This document shows, in pieces, positions 26,696 to 34,213 of a stretch of 64,000 nt of DNA. A program made the translations under genes and the position numbers. The stretch is from Pedobacter ureilyticus (GTDB taxonomy: Bacteria > Bacteroidota > Bacteroidia > Sphingobacteriales > Sphingobacteriaceae), in NCBI RefSeq assembly GCF_005925345.1, contig NZ_SSHJ01000010.1, positions 62,001-126,000 of the forward strand, written 5' to 3'. How positions within the stretch are numbered: position 1 is the first letter of the stretch; every line of letters begins with the position of its first letter. Below the pieces are notes generated by a model. That model did not search any database. It was not told where the DNA came from and saw only the letters and a program-made list of their open reading frames with translations.

Positions 26696-27535
26696 TTAGA
26701 TGGCCTTGCCGCATTTAGCACAAAAGTTATCTTTATCGCTATGGATTGGCGCATAACAGTAGTTGCACTTTCGTTTGGCCTCTTCTGTAGCTCTAGCCAT
26801 TTCTACAGAAACAATTCCGGTAGGCACTGCAATAATACCGTAACCAATAATCATTAAAATGCTTGCCAAAAATTGCCCCAACGGACTTTGAGGAGAAATA
26901 TCTCCGTAGCCAACCGTGGTTATGGTTACAATAGCCCAATAAATAGAAACCGGTATACTGGTAAAACCGCTGGCATCGCCTTCGATGATGTACATCAGTG
27001 TGCCGATTATGGTGACCAAGGTAACCACGCTAGATAGAAAAACCACAATTTTGTACAAACTTGCCTTTAATGCGCTTTTCAACACCCTGCCTTCGTACAT
27101 AAAACGGGTTAATTTAAGTATCCTAAAAACCCTTAACAGCCTAAATGCCCTTACTACAACCAAATATTGTGCTCCACTAAAAAACAAACTGAGATAGCTC
27201 GGTAAAAAGGCAATAAGATCAATTAATCCGTAAAACGAAAAAATATATCGCCAAGGTTTATGTGTACTATAAACTCTTAAAATATACTCAAGGGTAAATA
27301 AGCTGGTAAAAATCCACTCTGCTGTTTGTATAAGCTCAGCGTGCCGGTTTCTAAATTCGGCTACGCTTTCTAGAAATACCGAAAGAATGCTCAGCAGAAT
27401 GGTGATAAGCAGCGCTAAATCAAACAGTTTACCCGCTGAGGTGTCTGCTCTGAAAATAACAATGTAGATTTTCTTTCTTAAAATATCGTTGCTACGTGTT
27501 TTCATGCTAAATACGTGATAAAGCACAAAATACAT
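26696..27535 (-). CDS. Voltage-gated-type potassium channel with C-terminal zinc ribbon
   Basis: A 279-residue membrane protein with six transmembrane segments. The S4-like helix is FRLLRVFRILKLTRFM with regularly spaced arginines, and the selectivity filter is TITTVGYGD at about residue 210. After the pore helix the short cytoplasmic tail ends in a zinc ribbon with CNYC and CAKCGKAI. Bacterial Kv-like channels (ion_trans family) of this length are common; the zinc ribbon tail is an addition seen in some. An inner start, Met11 (27505), is equally plausible. It presumably conducts potassium across the inner membrane. A 119-base gap separates it from the Hsp70-like gene on the same strand. Confidence 0.88.
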   Translation of the reverse strand: MYFVLYHVFSMKTRSNDILRKKIYIVIFRADTSAGKLFDLALLITILLSILSVFLESVAEFRNRHAELIQTAEWIFTSLFTLEYILRVYSTHKPWRYIFSFYGLIDLIAFLPSYLSLFFSGAQYLVVVRAFRLLRVFRILKLTRFMYEGRVLKSALKASLYKIVVFLSSVVTLVTIIGTLMYIIEGDASGFTSIPVSIYWAIVTITTVGYGDISPQSPLGQFLASILMIIGYGIIAVPTGIVSVEMARATEEAKRKCNYCYAPIHSDKDNFCAKCGKAI

Positions 27536-27654
27536 AATCTTAAAATAAAATCATTGGCATTGGCTATTTTGGCTTGCAAAACAAACCTGGCCTTTAATCT
27601 ATCCCCTAAGTTTTTTTCAGTGTACTACCCAAAAAAAGACGAAGTATATCGAGC

Positions 27655-28923
27655 TTATTCCTTAAATAAATAGCCGCTATGAGCTAAGCCAACGGCAACA
27701 CTTTTAAAGTTATCTCCCGAGTTTAACTTAAGATGTGGGAATTTGCTTTTAAATAAATTTTGAATACTGACCACCATAGAAGTACCACCAGTTAAAAACA
27801 AACTATCTATCTTATGTACATCAATTTGGTTCTGTTGCATAAATTCTTCCAAATAAGTCGCAATCCTAGCTACATCTTTTTGTATAATTTGTTCGTACTC
27901 CCCTAAAGAAACCTGTTCTTCAATCTCTATTTCCATTTTATGATAGGCAAACCGTGCTTGTTGCTCGCTAGATAACGTAATTTTTGCATGCTCAATAGCT
28001 TGAAATACCGAATAACCCAAGTTGTTCTCAATTAGTGTTATCAAGTTTTTAAACTTCTTGTCTTTGCCAGAAAAATAATAGTAATCATCAATGTCTTTTC
28101 TAATACGTTGACCGTTAAAAAAGTTCATTTGTTCCCACGAGCAAATATTTGCGAACAATGATTTTGGCACCGTAAGTACTTTGCCTGGTGTAGCTTCGTA
28201 AGTGGTGTTTTTACCAAAATAAGGTGTTCCTCTTTCCCACATAAAGGCCGAATCGAAACTATCACCCCCTACGTAAATACCGCCAGTAGCCATCATGTCA
28301 TTTTTACGGTCTTTACTTCCAACTTTTGCAGGATCTAAAACCAAATAAGTAAAATCTGTGGTACCGCCGCCTAAATCTCCAACTAAAACGTGCTCCTTTT
28401 TTGCAAGGGTTTTCTCATAGGCAAAAGCTGCCCCGATAGGTTCAAACTGAAAACGGACATCGGTAAACCCTGCAAGCGCAGCAGCTTTGTTTAGTCTATT
28501 TTGTGCCAAGGTGTCTTTTTGTACATTGTCGTCATCAAAAAACACAGGCCTTCCAATAATGGCTTTTTGTATATTCTGACCAACAATTGCATCGGCTCTG
28601 CTTTTTAATTCCTTTAAAATAATAGCTACCAAATCTGAAGCATTATACTTCCTGTTGTGAATACGAGTTTCCGTAAAGCTGCTTCGAGAAAGAACTTGTT
28701 TAACTGACTTAATGAAACGACCTCTCATGCCATCGTTAAGGTAAGCGTTGATAGCTTCTTCGCCAACTACGTAATTTTTTTCTTCGCCAGTATTTAGCTG
28801 GTGATAGAAATAAATTAACGAGGGAATGATGATGGTGCTATGAATTTCTTTCGAATTTTCGTCGTAAATAGCCAAAGCAGAATTGGTAGTACCAAAGTCG
28901 ATACCATATAAAAATCGGTTCAT
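27655..28923 (-). CDS. Hsp70-family ATPase (YegD-like)
   Basis: A 422-residue protein consisting of an actin/Hsp70 ATPase domain and lacking the DnaK substrate-binding half. The phosphate-1 motif is YGIDFGTTNSALAIYD, phosphate-2 is VLVGDLGGGTTDFTYL, and the adenosine motif is SLFLTGGTSMV. The length resembles E. coli YegD (450). These short Hsp70-like proteins are uncharacterised chaperone relatives. No GrpE or DnaJ gene lies nearby. It is divergent from the Crp/Fnr gene, with 165 bases between them. Confidence 0.85.
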   Translation of the reverse strand: MNRFLYGIDFGTTNSALAIYDENSKEIHSTIIIPSLIYFYHQLNTGEEKNYVVGEEAINAYLNDGMRGRFIKSVKQVLSRSSFTETRIHNRKYNASDLVAIILKELKSRADAIVGQNIQKAIIGRPVFFDDDNVQKDTLAQNRLNKAAALAGFTDVRFQFEPIGAAFAYEKTLAKKEHVLVGDLGGGTTDFTYLVLDPAKVGSKDRKNDMMATGGIYVGGDSFDSAFMWERGTPYFGKNTTYEATPGKVLTVPKSLFANICSWEQMNFFNGQRIRKDIDDYYYFSGKDKKFKNLITLIENNLGYSVFQAIEHAKITLSSEQQARFAYHKMEIEIEEQVSLGEYEQIIQKDVARIATYLEEFMQQNQIDVHKIDSLFLTGGTSMVVSIQNLFKSKFPHLKLNSGDNFKSVAVGLAHSGYLFKE

Positions 28924-29088
28924 AAGAAGCAGCTAAAACAATAAAAATTTGCGGGCAACGAAGGTAAAAAAAATATCGCTTCTTCTTTAGGTCAAGTCAA
29001 ATTTATCCAAAAAAATTGCTATCCAGCCCTTTAACTTTACCATTCAACCTTTACATTTCAAGTAAACATAATTCCCTAACTTTACGCT

Positions 29089-29712
29089 ATGCAAAATCTC
29101 GACCAGGTAGAAGAACTCAAATCATCGCCAGAATTAATCAAAAAACTGTACGAAAACAGTATCATGAAGCATTATGCAGCCGGCAGTGTGATTTTGAACG
29201 AAAATGCACACATCAGGGCCATCCCTATTGTAACCAAGGGCAGCATGAAGGTGATCCGTACCGAAGAAGACGGACGTGAGATTTTATTGTACTACATTAA
29301 AGCTGGCGAGAGTTGTATCATGTCTTTTTTGGGTGGCATGCACAATGAAACCAGCAAGGTAAAAGCCGAAGTAGAAGAAGATGCCGAAATCTTGTTTTTG
29401 CCCACAGATAAAGTTTCGCTGTTTATTAAAGAATATCCGCAGTGGTTGGATTATATTTTTCGCTTGTACCACAAACGTTTTGAAGAATTGTTAGCAATTG
29501 TAAATGCCATTGCTTTTAAAAAGGTTGACGAGCGTTTGCTTAACCTACTGCATAAAAAAGCAGAACTTACCGACAACAGGATCATTGCCATTACACACGA
29601 ACAACTGGCCAACGAATTAGGTACCGCTCGTGTAGTGGTGTCTCGCCTGCTCAAACAACTAGAAGACCAGGGCACGGTAAAGTTGGGCAGAAATAAAATC
29701 ACCCTTGTGTAA
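29089..29712 (+). CDS. Crp/Fnr-family transcriptional regulator of the sulfur locus
   Basis: A 207-residue regulator: a cyclic-nucleotide-binding-type beta-barrel (~25-120), a dimer helix and a C-terminal winged helix-turn-helix (ITHEQLANELGTARVVVSRL). No FNR-type N-terminal cysteine cluster is present. Its single Cys is in ESCIMSFLGGMHNE, a position that could act as a redox or persulfide sensor in this subfamily. It stands directly before the TauE/SafE gene. The proposed target is the 17-base motif found upstream of three sulfur genes in this window (29708, 31158, 51013). A sequence like TAACTTTAC lies close before the ATG and may be its own -7 region. Confidence 0.88.
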   Translation: MQNLDQVEELKSSPELIKKLYENSIMKHYAAGSVILNENAHIRAIPIVTKGSMKVIRTEEDGREILLYYIKAGESCIMSFLGGMHNETSKVKAEVEEDAEILFLPTDKVSLFIKEYPQWLDYIFRLYHKRFEELLAIVNAIAFKKVDERLLNLLHKKAELTDNRIIAITHEQLANELGTARVVVSRLLKQLEDQGTVKLGRNKITLV

Positions 29713-29752
29713 CTAAAGTAGCGGTATTGTTTTTCCATTTGTAATAGCTTTG
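29708..29752 (+). promoter_or_regulatory. Crp/Fnr-type operator and -7 element of the TauE/SafE gene
   Basis: TGTAACTAAAGTAGCGG at 29708-29724 is followed, after 24 bases, by TTTG (part of TAGCTTTG, 29745-29752). It overlaps the end of the regulator gene. The same motif at the same spacing precedes 31228 and 51084. No TTG is present 19 bases before the -7 element; the motif lies at about -41, as for class II activation. Confidence 0.65.
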
Positions 29753-29769
29753 AACCATCAACGTAAAAC

Positions 29770-30558
29770 ATGGAAACAACAGGATACTTCGCTTCAATTT
29801 TGATAGGCATATCACTTGGTTTAATTGGCGGCGGCGGCAGCATTTTAACCGTGCCCGTTTTGGTTTACCTCTTTGCTCTTGATACCGTTTTAGCCACCAC
29901 CTATTCGTTATTTGTTGTAGGTTCTACTAGCCTTGTTGGCTCATTCTCCTATTTCAAAAAAGGATTAATAGATTTAAAAACCGCCATTTATTTCGGGCTT
30001 CCATCTATAGCTACCGTATTTTTAACAAGACAGTTCTTGCTGCCAGCCATACCCGAAAAGGTAATTTACTTGGATAACTTTTTATTAACCAGATCCATTT
30101 TGTTGATGGTTATTTTTGCAGTGCTGATGGTTTTTGCGGCCTACAGCATGATTAAAAGCGACAAAGAAAATGAGGAAACACAGGCAAAAAACACAACTTT
30201 ATGGGTAATGTTACAGGGTGCTGCGGTGGGCGTGGTAACGGGTTTAATTGGCGCTGGCGGTGGATTTTTAATTATCCCTGCTTTGGTTAATCTATTGAAA
30301 CTGCCCATTAAAACCGCCATTGGCACCTCACTAATGATCATTGCTGTAAATTCGCTTGCGGGTTTTGGTTTTTCATTGGGCCAGCAACAAATTCAGTGGC
30401 TTTTTTTGTTCAGCGTTACTACGCTTGCAATTGTGGGTATCTTTATCGGCAGCTATCTATCAACCAAAATAGAAGGCAAAAAATTAAAACCCGCTTTTGG
30501 TTGGTTTGTACTGGTTATGGGTGTTTATATTTTGATGAAAGAAATAGTGTTAAAATAG
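29770..30558 (+). CDS. TauE/SafE-family sulfite/sulfur anion exporter
   Basis: A 262-residue membrane protein with about eight helices. GISLGLIGGGGSILTVPVLV near the N-terminus and its echo VGVVTGLIGAGGGFLIIPAL in the second half are the two glycine-rich repeats of the TauE/SafE family. Members move sulfite, sulfoacetate or related organosulfur anions. Its place after the Crp/Fnr regulator and before the persulfide dioxygenase suggests export of sulfite made by persulfide oxidation. The start follows the TAGCTTTG element by 17 bases. Confidence 0.88.
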   Translation: METTGYFASILIGISLGLIGGGGSILTVPVLVYLFALDTVLATTYSLFVVGSTSLVGSFSYFKKGLIDLKTAIYFGLPSIATVFLTRQFLLPAIPEKVIYLDNFLLTRSILLMVIFAVLMVFAAYSMIKSDKENEETQAKNTTLWVMLQGAAVGVVTGLIGAGGGFLIIPALVNLLKLPIKTAIGTSLMIIAVNSLAGFGFSLGQQQIQWLFLFSVTTLAIVGIFIGSYLSTKIEGKKLKPAFGWFVLVMGVYILMKEIVLK

Positions 30559-30584
30559 CGCATTTATCGAACTTGGTTAATACA

Positions 30585-30823
30585 CCAACTCCAGCCTTAG
30601 CAAAACATCTCCGTTTACCTAAAATCGGCCTTGGCCTGTTCGGGTAGCAATAATCAGCCTACATTCCGACTTTAATAGAACAGGGCGCAGCCGTGGCTTT
30701 TTTGTCTACTTTTTCAGCTACTGGAAAAAGTAGAACCCGCGGTAGCGACAGAACCAACAATAGTTGCAAAGGCTAATGTCTTAACCCTTAAATTTATTTT
30801 TTTATCCAACTCACGCTAAAATA
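30585..30823. repeat. Interspersed repeat, copy A
   Basis: About 240 bases repeated at 30892-31147. The first ~200 bases are about 90% identical by eye, and a later shared block (AACTCACGCTAAAATA) extends the match. It contains a perfect 10-base stem, CTACTTTTTC (30706-30715) with GAAAAAGTAG (30724-30733), around an 8-base loop. No open frame is conserved, so it is a non-coding repeat. Confidence 0.7.
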
Positions 30824-30891
30824 TGGTATCTATATTTTGATTAAGGAAACTATTTTGAAGTAACGTGATTTTTGCCAACTTGCGTAACAGG

Positions 30892-31147
30892 CCAACTCTA
30901 GCCTTAGCAAAACATCTTCGTTTACCTAAAATCGGCCTTGGCCTGTTCGGGTAGCAATAATAAGCCTACATTCTGACTTTAATAGAACAGGACGCAGCCG
31001 TGGCTTTTTTGTCTACTTTTTCAGCTACTGGAAAAAGTAGAACCCGCGGTGGCGACAGAACCAGCAGTTGCAAAGACTAATGTTTTAATCCTAAAATTGG
31101 ATTATGATCCTTACACGTATTTTATCTATCGAACTCACGCTAAAATA
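30892..31147. repeat. Interspersed repeat, copy B
   Basis: Second copy of the unit at 30585-30823, offset 307 bases at its start. The stem CTACTTTTTC/GAAAAAGTAG is preserved exactly (31013-31022 with 31031-31040), whereas flanking positions have drifted. This suggests that the hairpin is the constrained part. Confidence 0.7.
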
Positions 31148-31157
31148 CTTTAACTTA

Positions 31158-31202
31158 TGTAACCAAAGTAACTGTACTACAAAATTATTAGCCGCAAATT
31201 TG
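31158..31202 (+). promoter_or_regulatory. Crp/Fnr-type operator and -7 element of the persulfide dioxygenase gene
   Basis: TGTAACCAAAGTAACTG at 31158-31174 is followed after 24 bases by TTTG (part of CAAATTTG, 31195-31202); the start codon is 25 bases further on. The motif is nearly identical to that at 51013 and identical in spacing. GTAAC occurs twice, 9 bases apart. Confidence 0.7.
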
Positions 31203-31227
31203 TATCAACATTTAAATCATAAAACTT

Positions 31228-32619
31228 ATGTTTTTTCAACACGTATACGATAAAAGCTTAGCCCAGGCGAGCTACATCATTGGTTGCCAAGCCAAAGGCG
31301 AAGCTATGGTAATTGACGCCCAACGGGATGTGGATATTTACCTCAATATAGCTGCCCAAAACAATCTAAAAATCACGCACATCGCCGAAACGCACATCCA
31401 TGCCGATTTTTTGGCAGGCTCTAGAGAACTAGCTGCCCTTACCGGCGCTCAACTCTACTTATCTGATGAGGGTGGAACAGATTGGCAATACGAATTTGAG
31501 CATGTTGGCCTAAAACATGGCGATGTGATTAATGTAGGAAACTTAACTTTAGAGGTTTTACATACCCCGGGACATACACCAGAAAGCATCAGCTTTTTAC
31601 TTACCGACCATCCGGCTACTAGCGAACCTGTAATGATTTTTACTGGCGATTTTGTTTTTGTAGGTGATATAGGCCGACCAGATTTGCTGGAAAAAGCAGC
31701 GGGATTGGCAGGCACGCAAGAAAAAGGGGCCAAACAGATGTACCAATCCATACAACATTTTGCCACATTGGCTCCTTTCATTCAAGTTTGGCCGGGCCAC
31801 GGTGCGGGCTCTGCTTGCGGTAAGGCTTTGGGAGCGGTGCCAAGCTCCACCGTAGGTTACGAAAAAATTAGGAACTGGGCTTTCCAATACCAAAATGATG
31901 AGCCTGGTTTTATGGATTATCTATTGGAAGGCCAACCCGAGCCACCCAAATACTTTGCCATGATGAAACACCTTAACAAGGTAGAAAGGCCATTGCTAGT
32001 TGAAGTGCCAAAACACAGCCAATTATCAACCGATGCTTTTAAAAAAGCTTACACAGATGGCCTAAAAGTAATTGATACCCGCAACAAAGTTGATTTTGCC
32101 AAAGGTTTTATTCCAGGTAGCATCAACATACAACACAACAATAGTTTAGCTACTTGGGCAGGATGGATTTTAAACTACCAAGAGCAGTTTATTTTGGTGG
32201 CCGATGCCAGCGAAATGGAAGAAATTACCAGAAAATTAATGCGTATTGGCTTAGATAATATTTATGGTTTTATCAACAATGTTGATGGTTTAGACATTGA
32301 GCTACAAACTGCAGATGTAATTGACCTAGCAACTTTTAAAACATTTTTGGGCAAGGATGATGTGCAAATTGTGGATGTACGTGGAAAAACAGAATATGAA
32401 GCAGGCCACATTGAAGGTGCCGAGCACGTTTTTTTAGGTACTTTACAAGATAACCTGGACAAAATCAGCAAGGATAAACAAGTGGTTATTCATTGCCAAA
32501 GTGGCGATCGTGCAGCTATAGCTTATTCTATTTTAAGGAGAAACGGTTTTGATGAGGTAAAAAACTTCTCGGGCGGCATGAAAGAATGGTTGGCAAATGG
32601 CGGTGAAACGGTAAATTGA
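31228..32619 (+). CDS. Persulfide dioxygenase-rhodanese fusion (MBL fold + two rhodanese domains)
   Basis: A 463-residue cytoplasmic protein. Residues ~1-245 form a metallo-beta-lactamase fold of the ETHE1/CstB type: ETHIHADFLAG, LHTPGHTPES, TGDFVFVGDIGRPD. The canonical HxHxDH reads HxHxDF, acceptable because this subfamily binds a single iron through other ligands. A first rhodanese domain (~255-355) lacks the active cysteine (FILVADASEMEE). The second (~360-463) has Cys423 in VVIHCQSGDRAA. CstB-like fusions oxidise persulfides and process thiosulfate. With the exporter and thiol carriers around it, it forms the core of a reactive-sulfur detoxification set. Confidence 0.9.
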   Translation: MFFQHVYDKSLAQASYIIGCQAKGEAMVIDAQRDVDIYLNIAAQNNLKITHIAETHIHADFLAGSRELAALTGAQLYLSDEGGTDWQYEFEHVGLKHGDVINVGNLTLEVLHTPGHTPESISFLLTDHPATSEPVMIFTGDFVFVGDIGRPDLLEKAAGLAGTQEKGAKQMYQSIQHFATLAPFIQVWPGHGAGSACGKALGAVPSSTVGYEKIRNWAFQYQNDEPGFMDYLLEGQPEPPKYFAMMKHLNKVERPLLVEVPKHSQLSTDAFKKAYTDGLKVIDTRNKVDFAKGFIPGSINIQHNNSLATWAGWILNYQEQFILVADASEMEEITRKLMRIGLDNIYGFINNVDGLDIELQTADVIDLATFKTFLGKDDVQIVDVRGKTEYEAGHIEGAEHVFLGTLQDNLDKISKDKQVVIHCQSGDRAAIAYSILRRNGFDEVKNFSGGMKEWLANGGETVN

Positions 32620-32763
32620 TGAGTTTGAGCAGGGCTGAAAATCACGACAATATCAAACCCAAAAAACTCGTAAAACGAATGGCATTATAGGTTGAAGAAT
32701 TAGTATAACAGCGCCTCGAAAGTATCAAAACTGTAGACTGTTTATCACATAGTGAGCGGGGTT

Positions 32764-33411
32764 TCAAATAAGGTTCCGCTTTTTGGCCAACGCTACCGCT
32801 TCAATTTTAGAGTGCACCTGTAATTTTTGGTAAATATTCTCAATGTGCCTTCTCACAGTTGAGGGCGAAATAAATAAATTCTCCGCAATGGCGGTGTAAG
32901 GAAGCCCTTTGGAAAGCTGTTCCAATACTTCAATTTCCCGGGCAGTCAGGGTAATGGCGTCTGAATTTTCGGGTGGCGTAATCAGTGGATGGCGCAGTAA
33001 TTTTAAGGTTTTCATCGCAATGGACGGCGTCATCACCGCACCACCTTCCAAAGTTTGCACAATGGCATCGTGCAGCTCTTTTGGCGGTGTTTCTTTCAGC
33101 AAATAACCATCGGCTCCGGCTTGTATTGCATTAAAGATATTTTCGTCATCATCAAAAACGGTGAGCATAATGATTTTGATCTGCGGATATTTTTGTTTGA
33201 CCAATTTTGTCGTTTCAATGCCGTTTTGATGGGGCATTTCAATGTCCATCAGAATGAGGTCGGTGCGTTTATCGGTCTGCAATTTTTCCATACATTGAAC
33301 GCCGTCATTTGCCGTGAAGGAAAGTTGTATATCTTCAAAAAGCGACAATTTATCTTTCACGCTTTTGATGAGAAAATTATTGTCTTCGATGATGGCTATT
33401 TTTGTTTTCAT
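32764..33411 (-). CDS. LuxR/NarL-type response regulator
   Basis: A 215-residue response regulator. The receiver domain carries the acidic pair in IAIIEDNN and the phospho-acceptor Asp56 in LILMDIEMPHQNG. The C-terminal helix-turn-helix (LTAREIEVLEQLSKGLPYTA, then FISPSTVRRHIENIYQKL) is of the LuxR/GerE class. It is the last gene of a minus-strand operon with a 605-residue TPR histidine kinase and an interposed membrane protein, and so is that kinase's likely partner. Targets are unknown; the secreted-protein genes upstream on the same strand are candidates. Confidence 0.92.
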   Translation of the reverse strand: MKTKIAIIEDNNFLIKSVKDKLSLFEDIQLSFTANDGVQCMEKLQTDKRTDLILMDIEMPHQNGIETTKLVKQKYPQIKIIMLTVFDDDENIFNAIQAGADGYLLKETPPKELHDAIVQTLEGGAVMTPSIAMKTLKLLRHPLITPPENSDAITLTAREIEVLEQLSKGLPYTAIAENLFISPSTVRRHIENIYQKLQVHSKIEAVALAKKRNLI

Positions 33412-33431
33412 TCCTCGATGTTTTAAACTTG

Positions 33432-34109
33432 CTATCGGTTTGTGTTGAGCGATATCCTTTCACTTAATTTTTCAATAACGGCCTCTTTTTCAATTAATTC
33501 AGAAATTTTCATTTCAAATGTTTTGATGTTCGAAAGTCTTGGAAAGGATAGTTTTCCTTTTGCAAAAGACTGACTAACTAATAAATTGACATAATTAAAA
33601 ATCAAAATGAATTTTTGAAGGTTATCCGTTTCAATTACTTTAAGACCAATGAGTTTCGCTGTGCGTTCGTTGATAATATAGCTCGTTCCGCGAATAATTA
33701 ATTCATCTTCATTGGTATTTCTTTTCTCCTCAATTAATTTTAAAAGTCCCTGCAAAAACTTAGAAAGAATAAAATTTGTCCTTTGCTTGCCATTCATTTT
33801 TCTATCAATGACAAAAAAATAATCGAAAAGCGTACCTCCGTGTATTTTCATTATTCCTTTTTTGGGTATTTCTGCCAATAAAAGAGAGGAAAGATAAACA
33901 ACCCTCCCGCTTTCTTTGAGCGAAGGTGCATCAAAAAAGGGTGCAACCAACGAAATGATGACAGGCAGCGCAATAAAAATCAGCAAATACATTTTAGTCC
34001 ACCAAGACAAAATAATAATTAATAATAGTATTGTCAAAGTAATTAAGCCGACTAAAACCTGAATACGTGTTTGTTCTTTTTTAGTTTTCTGGTAAAAACG
34101 ATGCTCCAA
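33432..34109 (-). CDS. Membrane-anchored protein of unknown function between kinase and regulator
   Basis: A 225-residue protein with two adjacent hydrophobic segments near the N-terminus (about residues 15-58) and a soluble C-terminal ~160 residues rich in K, E and N. There is no recognisable domain or catalytic motif. It lies 20 bases upstream of the response-regulator gene and 104 bases downstream of the kinase gene, so it is likely part of the same signalling unit, perhaps as an auxiliary sensor or modulator. That role is inferred from position only. Confidence 0.6.
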   Translation of the reverse strand: MEHRFYQKTKKEQTRIQVLVGLITLTILLLIIILSWWTKMYLLIFIALPVIISLVAPFFDAPSLKESGRVVYLSSLLLAEIPKKGIMKIHGGTLFDYFFVIDRKMNGKQRTNFILSKFLQGLLKLIEEKRNTNEDELIIRGTSYIINERTAKLIGLKVIETDNLQKFILIFNYVNLLVSQSFAKGKLSFPRLSNIKTFEMKISELIEKEAVIEKLSERISLNTNR

Positions 34110-34213
34110 TATTTTCTATTTTTCTCAAATTTGTTTCTCAGTTTCTTTCAACCTCAGGGTGACTGCTTTTCTTTTTCGGTTCTAAAATAATGGTAATTTT
34201 AGATACAAATTGT

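Larger units (their letters stand above)
30559..31157. other. Non-coding region holding a duplicated ~240-base unit
   Basis: No credible coding sequence lies between the exporter and the persulfide dioxygenase promoter. Most of the interval is taken up by two diverged copies of one unit, described at 30585 and 30892. The sequences outside the copies are AT-rich and without visible structure. Confidence 0.5.

Noticed and set aside
29016..29279. Plus-strand frame overlapping the Crp/Fnr gene
   Set aside because: It is an out-of-frame reading of the regulator's 5' part; the Crp/Fnr frame has clear domain motifs.
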